Of a DNA stretch of 28,702 nucleotides, positions 1 to 7,712 are shown in pieces. Location: the NCBI GenBank assembly GCA_035934535.1, contig DASYXS010000043.1, positions 1 through 28,702 on the forward strand, in the 5' to 3' direction. The translations under genes and the position numbers were made by a program. The notes beneath the pieces were generated by a model. It saw only the letters and a list, made by a program, of their open reading frames with translations, had not been told where the DNA came from and searched no databases. Numbering within the stretch: the first letter of the stretch is position 1; every line of letters starts with the position of its first letter. The stretch comes from DASSJF01 sp035934535 (GTDB lineage Bacteria; Sysuimicrobiota; Sysuimicrobiia; Sysuimicrobiales; Segetimicrobiaceae).

Positions 1-186
1 GAGGACGTGGTCCGGACGCGAATCTTCATCACCGACGCCGGCCACTGGGAGGCGGTGGGGCGCGCGCACGGTGAGGTCTTCGGGACCATCCGTCCCGCCT
101 GCACGCTCGTCGTCGTGAGCCGGCTCGTCGACCCGGCGATGCTGGTCGAGATCGAGGCGGACGCCGTCATCGCGGAAGGGGCTTGA
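1..186 (+). CDS. RidA (YjgF/YER057c) family protein, C-terminal fragment
   Basis: Frame 1 is open from the window edge to a TGA at 184-186, giving 61 residues; the start lies off the left side. The fragment holds the RidA C-terminal pattern: RTRIFITD, a Trp about eight residues on, VGRAHGEVFG, then IRPACTLVVV and the closing LVEIEADAVI. In this fold the Arg of the IRPA segment is the usual active-site Arg that binds the carboxylate of enamine/imine intermediates. RidA proteins hydrolyse reactive 2-aminoacrylate-type imines released by PLP enzymes, and related family members serve in catabolic pathways; which applies here cannot be told from a fragment. The stop codon lies inside the -35 box of the arsR promoter. 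Confidence 0.85.
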   Translation, partial: EDVVRTRIFITDAGHWEAVGRAHGEVFGTIRPACTLVVVSRLVDPAMLVEIEADAVIAEGA

Positions 187-222
187 CAGCGGGTCTTCCA
201 TATTTCTACAATATTCGAAATA
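183..222 (+). promoter_or_regulatory. arsR promoter with overlapping inverted-repeat operator
   Basis: A perfect -35 box TTGACA lies at 183-188 and a -10 box TACAAT (5 of 6) at 207-212, separated by 18 bp. The arms TATTTC (201-206) and GAAATA (217-222) form an inverted repeat that brackets the -10 box. This short AT-rich patch stands out from the GC-rich surroundings. ArsR-family repressors typically bind such AT-rich dyads over their own promoter, so autoregulation by the gene starting at 258 is the natural inference. Confidence 0.75.
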
Positions 223-257
223 GATCGTTCGGGAACACCGGAAAGGCGGGCGGGGCG

Positions 258-629
258 ATGAGCGACGTGAAGGCCCAGGCGGGGACGGAAGACATCGCCC
301 GGTACGCGGACATGTTCGCCGCGATCGCGACGGAGCCGCGGCTTCGCATTCTGCGCCTGCTCCTCTCGGCGCATCCGGACGGCCTCGTGGCCGGCGAGAT
401 CCAGGCCGAGCTCGACATTCCCGCGTCCACGCTGTCGCACCATCTCGAAAAGCTCCGCCACGAGGGGCTCGTGACGGTGCGGCGGGAGGGGACGTTCCTC
501 CGGTACGCCGCCGGAACCGAGACCCTTCGAACGCTGCTGGGATTTCTGTACGCCGAGTGCTGCACGCGGAGCGGTGCCGTAGACCCGAAGGAGATCGCCT
601 GGGTGGGGCGTGCACCGAACCGCCGGTAG
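258..629 (+). CDS. arsR: ArsR-family metalloregulatory repressor
   Basis: A 123-residue winged-helix DNA-binding protein of the ArsR/SmtB family, predicted to repress its own promoter and arsM until As(III) or a related metalloid binds. The helix-turn-helix lies around residues 50-75, with the family motif STLSHHLEKLRHEGLV followed by the beta-wing VRREGTFLRYA. A vicinal Cys pair (ECC) lies in the C-terminal helix, as in ArsR proteins whose As(III) site is C-terminal rather than in the recognition helix. The ATG at 258 was chosen because it puts the winged-helix fold at the usual distance from the N-terminus and follows a purine-rich GGCGGGCGGGG stretch; an in-frame TTG at 183 would start inside the -35 box. 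It is followed by arsM after 65 bp on the same strand. Confidence 0.88.
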   Translation: MSDVKAQAGTEDIARYADMFAAIATEPRLRILRLLLSAHPDGLVAGEIQAELDIPASTLSHHLEKLRHEGLVTVRREGTFLRYAAGTETLRTLLGFLYAECCTRSGAVDPKEIAWVGRAPNRR

Positions 630-694
630 GGCGCCCAGGCGGCGGGCAGGCGGGGTACCATCGGATCGACATCGCCGGACGAGGTGACGCGGAG

Positions 695-1573
695 ATGGCG
701 GAGAGGGCCGATATCAAACTGGTGGTGCGCGAGAAATATGCGAACGCGGCGCGGCGGGCCTCGGCGGGCGAGGGCGGCTGCTGCGGGAGCGCCTGCGGCT
801 GCGGCGGGGCGGATGCCGGCGGCGACGTGATCACCGCCAATCTGTATGGCGGCCAGGAGGTCGCGGACCTGCCGCAAGAGGCCGTCGCGGCGTCCTTGGG
901 CTGCGGCAACCCGACGGCGCTCGCGGATCTGCGCCCCGGCGACACGGTGTTGGACCTCGGGTCAGGCGGCGGCATCGACGTGCTGCTGTCGGCCAAGCGT
1001 GTCGGTCCCTCCGGAAAGGCCTACGGGCTCGACATGACCGACGAGATGCTCGCGCTGGCCCGGGAGAATCAGCGCAAGGCCGGCCTCGCGAACGTCGAGT
1101 TCCTGAAGGGCGAGATCGAACAGATCCCGCTGCCGGATAACGCCGTCGACGTCATCATCTCCAACTGCGTCATCAATCTCTCCGGCGACAAGGACCGCGT
1201 GTTCGCGGAGGCCTTCCGCGTGCTCCGGCCGGGCGGCCGGTTCGCCGTCTCCGACGTCGTGGTGCGCGGCGAGGTCCCGGAGGCGATCCGGCGCAGCATG
1301 GAGCTTTGGATCGGGTGCGTGGCCGGGGCCCTCGAAGAATCCGACTACGCGGCACGGCTGACCAAGGCGGGCTTCGAAGCCGTCGCCGTGGAGCCCACGC
1401 GGATCTACGACGTGGACGACGCGCGGGCGTTTCTCACCGGGCACGGGATCGACGTGGACGCGGTGGCGCCGCTGGTCGACCGGAAGTTCATGAGCGCGTT
1501 CATCCGCGCCCGCAAGCCGGCCGGGGGTCGGCCGCCGGTCAGCCCGTGCCGTTCGACTGAGTGCTGCTCGTAA
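695..1573 (+). CDS. arsM: Arsenite S-adenosylmethionine methyltransferase
   Basis: A 292-residue cytosolic class I SAM-dependent methyltransferase that methylates As(III) to mono-, di- and trimethylated arsenicals. The SAM-binding glycine loop is LDLGSGGGID (residues 86-95), followed by the acidic GLDMTDEM. The three Cys residues that bind As(III) in ArsM enzymes are present: C70 in SLGCGN, C158 in ISNCVINL and C208 in IGCVAGAL. An extra N-terminal cluster (C29, C30, C34, C36) and a C-terminal tail with C285, C290 and C291 add possible thiol ligands. ATG 695 follows GAGG at 681-684; the frame is open further upstream to 557 inside arsR, but that extension lacks family similarity. Presumably co-transcribed with arsR. 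Its 3' end overlaps the convergent EamA gene by 35 bp. Confidence 0.93.
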   Translation: MAERADIKLVVREKYANAARRASAGEGGCCGSACGCGGADAGGDVITANLYGGQEVADLPQEAVAASLGCGNPTALADLRPGDTVLDLGSGGGIDVLLSAKRVGPSGKAYGLDMTDEMLALARENQRKAGLANVEFLKGEIEQIPLPDNAVDVIISNCVINLSGDKDRVFAEAFRVLRPGGRFAVSDVVVRGEVPEAIRRSMELWIGCVAGALEESDYAARLTKAGFEAVAVEPTRIYDVDDARAFLTGHGIDVDAVAPLVDRKFMSAFIRARKPAGGRPPVSPCRSTECCS

Positions 1574-2456
1574 GCGAGCGGAACGCCACCAGGATGCCGG
1601 CGATGATCAAGGCGGACGAGGCCAGCTGCACGAGCGCGACCCGCTCGTGCAGCACGAGGCTCCCGAGGATCATCCCGAACACCGGCAGCAGGTTGTTGAA
1701 GAGCATCGCGTAGTCCGCGCCGAGATCGCGCACCGCGGCGCTCCAGCAGGCATAGGCGATCGCCGACGGGCCGATCGCGAGGTAGACCAGCACCGGCAGG
1801 TGCGCGCCGATCGCCGTCCACAGATGCGGCGGATGCTCGATCGCCACGATGGCGACCAGGAACGGGAACCCCGTCAGCATCGCGCCGGACGTGACGACGA
1901 GCGGCGACAGCGTCAGGCTCAGCCGCTGCACTCCCAGGTTGTAAAAGCCCCAGGTCACCATCGTCGCGATCACGAGCAGCGCGCCGGGATCGGCTTCCAG
2001 CCGCGCGCCGTGGCTGGCGCCGAACGCCGTCACCAGAAACCCGCCGGCCACCGAGATCAGGAGGCCGCGGAACAGCCCGGGCGAGAACGGCGCGGCGCCG
2101 ACGAGGACCGCGATCGTCGCGGTCACGAGCGGGCTCGCGGCGTTCAGGATGATGACGTTGGTGGCGAGGCTCCAGTGCAGCGCGAGGTACGTCATGTATT
2201 GGCTCGCGACGATGCCGAGCAGCCCGAGGCCGATCATCGGGCCGAGCAGGCGGCGGCCCTCCCGCGGCCACTCGTGGGTGGCGAGGATCCAGACGCCCAT
2301 CGGCACGCCGGCGACCAGCGCGCGGAAGGCGGCGATCGTGCCCGGCGTGAGCGCGTCGCGCAGTTCCCGGCCGATGATGAAATTGGTGCTCCAGATGGCA
2401 ATCGCGGCAAGCGCGTACGCTTGGCCGCGGCGGAGGCTTCGCTGGGGGACAGTCAC
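1539..2456 (-). CDS. EamA/DMT-family membrane transporter
   Basis: A 305-residue inner-membrane protein of the drug/metabolite transporter superfamily. The sequence alternates about ten hydrophobic segments and contains the two-repeat EamA architecture, starting with the typical AIAIWSTNFIIGRELRD segment and a second repeat at ATMVTWGFYNLGVQRL. Family members export amino acids, metabolites or drugs, but the substrate cannot be read from sequence. Translation starts with GTG at 2456, with GGAAG about 6 bp upstream. The gene converges on arsM with a 35-bp overlap of coding ends, and diverges from the ABC transporter operon across only about 26 bp. A relation to arsenic export is possible from position but is not supported by any motif. 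Confidence 0.88.
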   Translation of the reverse strand: MTVPQRSLRRGQAYALAAIAIWSTNFIIGRELRDALTPGTIAAFRALVAGVPMGVWILATHEWPREGRRLLGPMIGLGLLGIVASQYMTYLALHWSLATNVIILNAASPLVTATIAVLVGAAPFSPGLFRGLLISVAGGFLVTAFGASHGARLEADPGALLVIATMVTWGFYNLGVQRLSLTLSPLVVTSGAMLTGFPFLVAIVAIEHPPHLWTAIGAHLPVLVYLAIGPSAIAYACWSAAVRDLGADYAMLFNNLLPVFGMILGSLVLHERVALVQLASSALIIAGILVAFRSLTSSTQSNGTG

Positions 2457-2470
2457 GGTCGCTTCCAGTG

Positions 2471-2476
2471 TATAAT
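2471..2476 (+). promoter_or_regulatory. -10 box (TATAAT) for the ABC/ligD operon in a 26-bp divergent gap
   Basis: A perfect TATAAT lies between the divergent starts at 2456 (-) and 2483 (+). GGGACA at 2446-2451 is a weak -35 match at 19 bp. The expected transcription start falls on or next to the GTG at 2483, which suggests a leaderless message. On the opposite strand the same AT-rich island offers weaker -10 matches (TATACA, CATTAT) for the EamA gene. Confidence 0.6.
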
Positions 2477-2482
2477 GCAGCC

Positions 2483-3244
2483 GTGATCCGCACCATCTCC
2501 CCCGGCCCCGGCGCCGGGGTGATCGTCGCGAGCCATCTCACCAAGCGTTTCGGCGGCGCCGTGGTCGTCGACGACGTGTCCTTCTCCGTGCCGGCCGGCG
2601 CGATCGTCGGGTTCCTCGGTCCGAACGGGGCCGGGAAGACGACGACGATCGGCATGCTGCTCGGCCTCCTGCGGCCGACGCGCGGGCACGTCGAAATCCT
2701 CGGGCTGCCGATGCCCGCGGCGCGCCAGGCGATTCTCGCGCGCGTCAACTTTACGTCGCCGTACGTCTCGCTGCCCGGCAACCTCACCGTCGGCGAGAAC
2801 CTCGCCGTGTTCGCGCGGCTCTACGGCGTGCACAAGCCGCGCGCCGCGATGGAGCGCCTGCTCGACCGCATGGGCCTCCCCGGCATGTGGCGCCGGCGCA
2901 CCGGGCAGCTGTCCTCGGGCGAGGGGACCCGGTTCGGGCTCGTGAAGGCGCTGCTCAACGATCCCGAGGTGCTCTTCCTCGACGAGCCGACGGCCAGCCT
3001 CGATCCGGACGGCGCCGACCGCGTGCGCGAGGCGCTGCGCGCGATCCGCGCCGAGCGGGGGATGACCATCTTCTACACGTCCCACAACATGCAGGAGGTC
3101 GAACGCCTCAGCGACCGCATCCTGTTTCTCCACCGCGGCCGGATCATCGCGGACGGCCCGCCGGGCGACGTGCTGCGGCAGTTCGACCGCGACACCCTCG
3201 AGCAGATGTTCCTCGACCTTGCCCGTCAGGAGGCCGTCCGGTGA
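2483..3244 (+). CDS. ABC transporter ATP-binding protein (ABC-2 exporter type)
   Basis: A nucleotide-binding subunit of about 253 residues that should power the membrane protein encoded next. Walker A is GPNGAGKTT (K52), the signature is LSSGEGTR (a variant of LSGGQ), Walker B is VLFLDEPTASLD and the switch His lies in YTSHNM. The C-terminal EVERLSDRILFLHRGRI segment is typical of CcmA/NatA-type export ATPases. Three in-frame starts compete: GTG 2468, GTG 2483 and GTG 2519. GTG 2468 would include the -10 box in the coding region; 2483 fits a leaderless transcript. None has a clear Shine-Dalgarno sequence. The permease begins 43 bp downstream. The substrate is unknown. Confidence 0.9.
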   Translation: MIRTISPGPGAGVIVASHLTKRFGGAVVVDDVSFSVPAGAIVGFLGPNGAGKTTTIGMLLGLLRPTRGHVEILGLPMPAARQAILARVNFTSPYVSLPGNLTVGENLAVFARLYGVHKPRAAMERLLDRMGLPGMWRRRTGQLSSGEGTRFGLVKALLNDPEVLFLDEPTASLDPDGADRVREALRAIRAERGMTIFYTSHNMQEVERLSDRILFLHRGRIIADGPPGDVLRQFDRDTLEQMFLDLARQEAVR

Positions 3245-3287
3245 GGGCGGCCGGAGGTCCCGCGAAGACGGGGGAGGGGAGTCCGGC

Positions 3288-4121
3288 GTGAGCACCGCCG
3301 CGGCCGGCCGCGTGCCTCCCGCCGCCCGCTTCAGCCTGGAGCGCATGTCGGGGCTGCTGCTGCGGCAGCTCTATCTGTACCGGCGCAGCGCGATCCGGTC
3401 CCTGGAAATCGTGTACTGGCCCGTGCTCGATCTGCTGGTGTGGGGCTTCCTCAGCGTCTACGTCGCGCGCCTCCGGGGAGGCGGGGCCGCCGCGATCGCG
3501 TTTCTCCTCGGCGGCATGATCCTCTGGGACATCTTCTTTCGGGTGCAGCAGGCGATCTCGGTCTCGTTTCTCGAGGACATCTGGACGCGCAACCTCGTGA
3601 ACGTCTTCGTGAGCCCGATCAGCACCCCGGAGTTCCTCGGGGCCACGATGCTGCTCGGCGTCGCCAAGGTCGCGGTGATCGGCCTGCTGCTCGCGGGTCT
3701 CGCGTTTGCCCTCTACACGTTCAATATCTTTCCGTACGCGCCGTCGCTCCTGCCGTTTGTCGTCAATCTGATCCTGTCCGCGTGGGGCATGGGGATCATT
3801 ACCACGGCGCTGATTCTGCGGTACGGCCAGGGCGCCGAGGTGCTCGCCTGGGCGGTGGCATTCTTGTTTCAGCCGTTCTCCGCGGTCTTCTACCCGGTGG
3901 CGATCCTGCCGGCGGTGCTGCAGCGCGTCGCCTGGCTGCTGCCGACCACGTACGCGTTCGAGGGCATGCGAACGGTTCTGAGCGGGCACCCGCTGCCGTG
4001 GGGCGACGTCGCCGGAGCGCTTGGTCTGAACGCGGTGCTGTTTGCCCTCGCCGCCGCCGTCTTCGCCCGCGTGATGTGGATCGCGCGGGAACTCGGCCTG
4101 TTGATGCGCACCGAGGGATGA
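3288..4121 (+). CDS. ABC-2 type transporter permease
   Basis: A 277-residue integral membrane protein with about six hydrophobic segments, including VYWPVLDLLVWGFLSVYV near the start and IIWD/ILWDIFFR-like residues at the second segment. This is the ABC2_membrane layout found with CcmA/NatA-like ATPases, as in the NodJ and drug or polysaccharide export families. The C-terminal half has the conserved FLFQPFSAVFYPVAILP segment. The GTG at 3288 is preceded by a strong GGGGGAGGGG at about 8 bp; the frame stays open upstream to a TTG at 3219 inside the ATPase gene, which is less likely. The stop overlaps the DUF72 start as ATGA, so translation is probably coupled. Confidence 0.87.
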   Translation: MSTAAAGRVPPAARFSLERMSGLLLRQLYLYRRSAIRSLEIVYWPVLDLLVWGFLSVYVARLRGGGAAAIAFLLGGMILWDIFFRVQQAISVSFLEDIWTRNLVNVFVSPISTPEFLGATMLLGVAKVAVIGLLLAGLAFALYTFNIFPYAPSLLPFVVNLILSAWGMGIITTALILRYGQGAEVLAWAVAFLFQPFSAVFYPVAILPAVLQRVAWLLPTTYAFEGMRTVLSGHPLPWGDVAGALGLNAVLFALAAAVFARVMWIARELGLLMRTEG

Positions 4122-4858
4122 CCGCGATGGCCGCGCTGCCGGGGACGCCGGCCCGGGTGATGGCCGGGACCTCGGGGTTCGGATTCAAGGAGTGGAAGGG
4201 CGGATTCTATCCCCCGGACCTGCCGGCCGAGCGCTTCCTCTCGTTCTACGCGACCCGGCTGCCGACGGTCGAGATCAACGCCTCGTTCTACCGCATGCCG
4301 GCGGCGGAGACGTTCGAGACGTGGAAGAACCAGACGCCCGAGTCGTTCCGCTTTACGATCAAGGCGCACCGCAGCATCACGCACATGAAACGCCTCCGCG
4401 ACGTCGACGAGAACGTGCGGTGGCTGTACGAGCGCGTCACGGTGCTCGGCCCGCGCCTCGGGCCGGTGCTGTTTCAATTCCCGCCGACCTTTAAGCGCGA
4501 TCTGCCCCTGCTGCAGCAGTTCCTCGCCGGCCTCCCGCCGCTGCCGTACGTCGCGCTCGAGTTCCGGCACGAGACGTGGCGCGAGGACGCGGTCTACGAC
4601 ACGCTGCGGACGTACCGCGCCGCGCTCTGCATCGCCGAAGACGACGACTCAACCGATCCCCTGGTGCATACCGCGCCCTGGGGATACTACCGGCTCCACC
4701 GGCTCCGGTACACCGACGAGCAGCTGGCCGCATGGGCGGAGCACCTGTCCGGCCTGCCGGACCTGCGGCCGGTCTTTTGCTACTTCACCCACGACACGGG
4801 CCCGGAGGCCGTCGCCTACGCGGAACGGCTGATGGCCCTCGTGCCGTCCGGCGGATGA
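4118..4858 (+). CDS. DUF72 (YecE-like) family protein
   Basis: A 246-residue cytosolic protein of the DUF72 TIM-barrel-like family. Family marks are the N-terminal AGTSGFGFKEWKGGFYPP, the VEINASFYRMP segment, FTIKAHRSITH, then LGPVLFQFPPTF, ALEFRHETW and the C-terminal GYYRLHR followed by VFCYFTHD. Length matches the usual 230-280 residues. The biochemical role of the family is not established. The ATG at 4118 overlaps the permease stop (ATGA), and the gene in turn overlaps ligD (ATGA at 4855-4858). This double coupling makes it part of the same message as the DNA end-joining ligase and raises a possible nucleic-acid role, which remains an inference from position. Confidence 0.9.
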   Translation: MTAMAALPGTPARVMAGTSGFGFKEWKGGFYPPDLPAERFLSFYATRLPTVEINASFYRMPAAETFETWKNQTPESFRFTIKAHRSITHMKRLRDVDENVRWLYERVTVLGPRLGPVLFQFPPTFKRDLPLLQQFLAGLPPLPYVALEFRHETWREDAVYDTLRTYRAALCIAEDDDSTDPLVHTAPWGYYRLHRLRYTDEQLAAWAEHLSGLPDLRPVFCYFTHDTGPEAVAYAERLMALVPSGG

Positions 4859-7665
4859 CCCTCGAGACGTATCGCCGGAAGCGGCGCTTCGACCAGACGC
4901 CCGAGCCGAGCGGACGTCCCGGCGCAGGTCCCAAGCCGCCGCGCGGCGAGACCCGGCCGCGCTTCGTCGTGCAGGAGCACCACGCCACGCGCCTGCACTG
5001 GGATCTGCGGCTCGAGATGACGGGGGTGCTGCGCTCCTGGGCGGTGCCGAAGGGTCCGTCTCTCGATCCGGCGGACAAACGGCTCGCCGTCCTCGTCGAG
5101 GATCACCCGATAGAATATGGCGAGTTCGAAGGCGTCATCCCGCCGGGCAACTACGGCGCCGGGACCGTCCTGTTGTGGGACCGGGGGACCTACTCGTGCC
5201 GCGAGGGGGATCCCGTCGCCGCGTTCGAGTCGGGCAAGATGACGCTCGATGTCGACGGCGAGCGCCTCCGCGGCGAATTTCACTTCGTCCGCACGAAGCG
5301 CAACAACGGGCGCGACTGGCTGCTGTTCAAGGGGAAAGATCAGTACGCTGAGCCGGGGTTCGCCGCGGAGAGGCGGCGGTCGGTCGCCAGCGGACGCACC
5401 ATCGAGGAGATCGCCGACGACCGGGGCGCCCGGTGGACGTCGGGGCCGGCCGGTGCGCGGGGGGGCGCCGCCGCCGTCGCCGGCAGTGTGTCCGCGGAGG
5501 GTCGCCGCGCCGCCGCGCCACCAACGCCGGCGCGGCCCGGTCGCGGCGGCGGGAAGCGCCGCGTGAAGCCGGACGCCGATCCCCTGCCGAAGCCGTTCAG
5601 GCCGATGCTGGCCGAATCCGCGAAAGAGCCGTTCGACCGCGCCGGGTGGTCGTTCGAGGTCAAATGGGACGGGGTGCGGGCGCTGGCCTTCATTCGGCGC
5701 GACGGCCCCGCGCAGGACATCGTGCTCTACGGGCGCAGTCTCCGCCGGCTCAACGCGCAGTTTCCCGAGATCGTCGACGCGCTCGCCGGACTCGACGTCG
5801 AGAGCGCGGTCCTCGACGGCGAGATCTTTGCGCCCGACGACGACGGCCGGCCGAGTTTTCACCGGCTGCAGCAGCGCCTGCACCTCAACGCCGCGTCGGG
5901 GGAGCGCCCGGCGGCCGGCGAGGTGCACGTCGCGTATGCGGTGTTCGACTGCCTCTACCTCGACGGGCGGGACCTGCGGGAGCGGCCGTTTGCCGAGCGG
6001 CGGGCCGCTCTCGAGGCGCTCGCGCTGCCGGCCGGCCTCATCAAGACCGATGCGATCGAGGAGCGGGGCGCCGCGCTGTTCGAGGCGGCGCGCGAGCACG
6101 GTTTCGAAGGGATCGTCGCGAAAAAGGCGTCGAGTCCCTACCGGCCGGGCGTCCGCAGCGGCGACTGGGTCAAGGTGAAGATCCGCCGCACCCTTGAGGC
6201 CGTGGTCGGCGGACTGACGCGCGGACGCGGCGCGCGGTCGACGTCGTTCGGCGCGCTGGTCCTGGGCCAGTACGAGGACACGGGCGCGCTCGTGCACATC
6301 GGTCAGACCGGCGGTGGCTTCAGCGAGACCGATCTTGCCCGCGTCCGCCGGGTCCTGGCCCCGCTGGAGACAAAGACCTGTCCCTTCGCCAAGCGGCCCG
6401 AGGTCCCGGGACCGATCACGTGGGTGCGGCCCGAGGTTGTGGTCGAGGTCGAGTACGGTGAGTGGACGCCCGACGGTTTGCTGCGATTTCCGACCTTCCT
6501 GCGTCTGCGGGACGACGTCGCGGCCAGGGAGGTGCGGCTCGAACGTCCGGGCCGGCCGGCGGACCCGCCGCCGGCCACCATGAAATTGAAGCCGCCGGCC
6601 ACCGTGAAATTACAGCCCGCCGCAATCGCGCCGGCGCCCCGCCTTGCGTTCACGAATCTCGCCAAGGTCTTCTTTCCCGGCACCGGATTCACAAAGGGCG
6701 ACGTGATCGAGTACTACCGCCGTGCCGCTCCGTACATCATCCCGCACCTTGTAGACCGGCCGCTGACGCTGCGCCGGTGGCCGGACGGGATCGACGGCAA
6801 CGACTTCTTCCAGAAAGACGTGCCCGACGCGCCCGCGTTCGTGCGGACGGAACGCGTCTGGTCCGACCAGGGCGACCGCGATATCCGGGTACTCGTCGGC
6901 GCGGACGAGACGACTTTGTTGTGGCTCGCCCAGATGGGCTGCATCGAAATGCACCCGTGGTTTTCGCGCGTGACACCCGTCTCCGCACAGGAGCGGCCCG
7001 GGCGGGGCGCCCGGCCGGGCACGACGTTCGCCGGATCGGAGGCCGTGATCGAAGCGAGCACGCTCAACTATCCCGACGTCGTCGTCTTCGACATCGATCC
7101 GTTCATCTTTCCGGAAGGTCAAGCGCCGGTGGTGCGGCACGGCGAGAAGGACCCCGACTACAGCCGTTCGGGATTTGCCGCGGCGCGGCGCGCGGCGCTG
7201 TGGGTGCGCGAGGCGCTCGAAGGGCTCGGCCTGCGTCCGTTCGTCAAGACGTCCGGCAAGACCGGGCTGCACGTCGTGGTGCCGATCCGGCGCCGGTACA
7301 CGTACGCGCAGACCCACGCCTTCGCGAAGACGCTGGCCGAGTGGCTGACGGCGCGCCATCCCGACGAGCTCACGACCGCGTGGGCGGTGGACCGGCGGGT
7401 CGGCAAAATCTTCCTCGACTACAATCAGAACGTGCGCGGCAAGACGATGGCGAGCGTCTACAGCCTGCGGCCGATCCCGGAGGCGGCGGTGAGTGTGCCG
7501 GTGACGTGGGAAGAGCTCGCGGCCGGGTTCGACCCGCTGCGGTGGACGATCGAGACGGTGTTCGACCGGCTCGCGCGCACCGGCGATCTCTGGGCCGGAC
7601 TCCTCGACGCGGCGCAGGAGCTGCACCTCGGCCGGCCCGGCGGCCCGCGTGCGCGCGGCCGGTAG
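4855..7665 (+). CDS. ligD: Multidomain ATP-dependent DNA ligase LigD (PE-LIG-POL)
   Basis: A 936-residue end-joining enzyme with domain order phosphoesterase, ligase, polymerase, the same as in Pseudomonas LigD. The phosphoesterase domain (about 35-160) carries H42, H48, D50, R52, H84 and Y88, matching the known catalytic set even in numbering. A low-complexity Ala/Gly/Arg linker spans about 185-240. The ligase domain (about 245-560) has the nucleotidyl-accepting lysine K270 in KWDG and later EGIVAKK. The primase-like polymerase domain (about 590-930) has metal-binding D746 and D748 in FDIDP, SGKTGLH at 800-806 and D855 in IFLDYNQN. All three domains look intact. LigD works with Ku in bacterial non-homologous end joining, but no ku gene lies in this window. 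The ATG at 4855 overlaps the DUF72 stop. Confidence 0.96.
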   Translation: MTLETYRRKRRFDQTPEPSGRPGAGPKPPRGETRPRFVVQEHHATRLHWDLRLEMTGVLRSWAVPKGPSLDPADKRLAVLVEDHPIEYGEFEGVIPPGNYGAGTVLLWDRGTYSCREGDPVAAFESGKMTLDVDGERLRGEFHFVRTKRNNGRDWLLFKGKDQYAEPGFAAERRRSVASGRTIEEIADDRGARWTSGPAGARGGAAAVAGSVSAEGRRAAAPPTPARPGRGGGKRRVKPDADPLPKPFRPMLAESAKEPFDRAGWSFEVKWDGVRALAFIRRDGPAQDIVLYGRSLRRLNAQFPEIVDALAGLDVESAVLDGEIFAPDDDGRPSFHRLQQRLHLNAASGERPAAGEVHVAYAVFDCLYLDGRDLRERPFAERRAALEALALPAGLIKTDAIEERGAALFEAAREHGFEGIVAKKASSPYRPGVRSGDWVKVKIRRTLEAVVGGLTRGRGARSTSFGALVLGQYEDTGALVHIGQTGGGFSETDLARVRRVLAPLETKTCPFAKRPEVPGPITWVRPEVVVEVEYGEWTPDGLLRFPTFLRLRDDVAAREVRLERPGRPADPPPATMKLKPPATVKLQPAAIAPAPRLAFTNLAKVFFPGTGFTKGDVIEYYRRAAPYIIPHLVDRPLTLRRWPDGIDGNDFFQKDVPDAPAFVRTERVWSDQGDRDIRVLVGADETTLLWLAQMGCIEMHPWFSRVTPVSAQERPGRGARPGTTFAGSEAVIEASTLNYPDVVVFDIDPFIFPEGQAPVVRHGEKDPDYSRSGFAAARRAALWVREALEGLGLRPFVKTSGKTGLHVVVPIRRRYTYAQTHAFAKTLAEWLTARHPDELTTAWAVDRRVGKIFLDYNQNVRGKTMASVYSLRPIPEAAVSVPVTWEELAAGFDPLRWTIETVFDRLARTGDLWAGLLDAAQELHLGRPGGPRARGR
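6567..6614 (+). repeat. 24-bp tandem duplication in the ligD ligase-polymerase linker
   Basis: Two adjacent 24-bp units, 6567-6590 and 6591-6614, differ at three positions. They encode PPATMKLK and PPATVKLQ in the Pro-rich hinge between the ligase and polymerase domains. The period is a whole number of codons, so the reading frame is kept. Confidence 0.85.
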
Positions 7666-7671
7666 AAGCGG

Positions 7672-7677
7672 TATAGT
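7672..7677 (+). promoter_or_regulatory. Possible -10 box (TATAGT) upstream of the class IV aminotransferase
   Basis: TATAGT matches the -10 consensus at five of six positions in the 47-bp gap after ligD, and the start codon follows 36 bp downstream behind a clear GGAGG at 7697-7701. No convincing -35 box is visible, so this is a weak call. Confidence 0.4.
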
Positions 7678-7712
7678 GGAAGAATCACGGATCGGATGGA
7701 GGCGGGACACCG

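Noticed and set aside
1405..2787. A 460-codon minus-strand frame spanning the EamA gene and the ABC ATPase start
   Set aside because: It lies in another frame over the well-supported EamA gene and shows no family motif.
3440..4117. An upstream extension of the DUF72 frame
   Set aside because: It runs out of frame through the ABC-2 permease and is Arg/Pro-rich; the DUF72 fold begins at ATG 4118.
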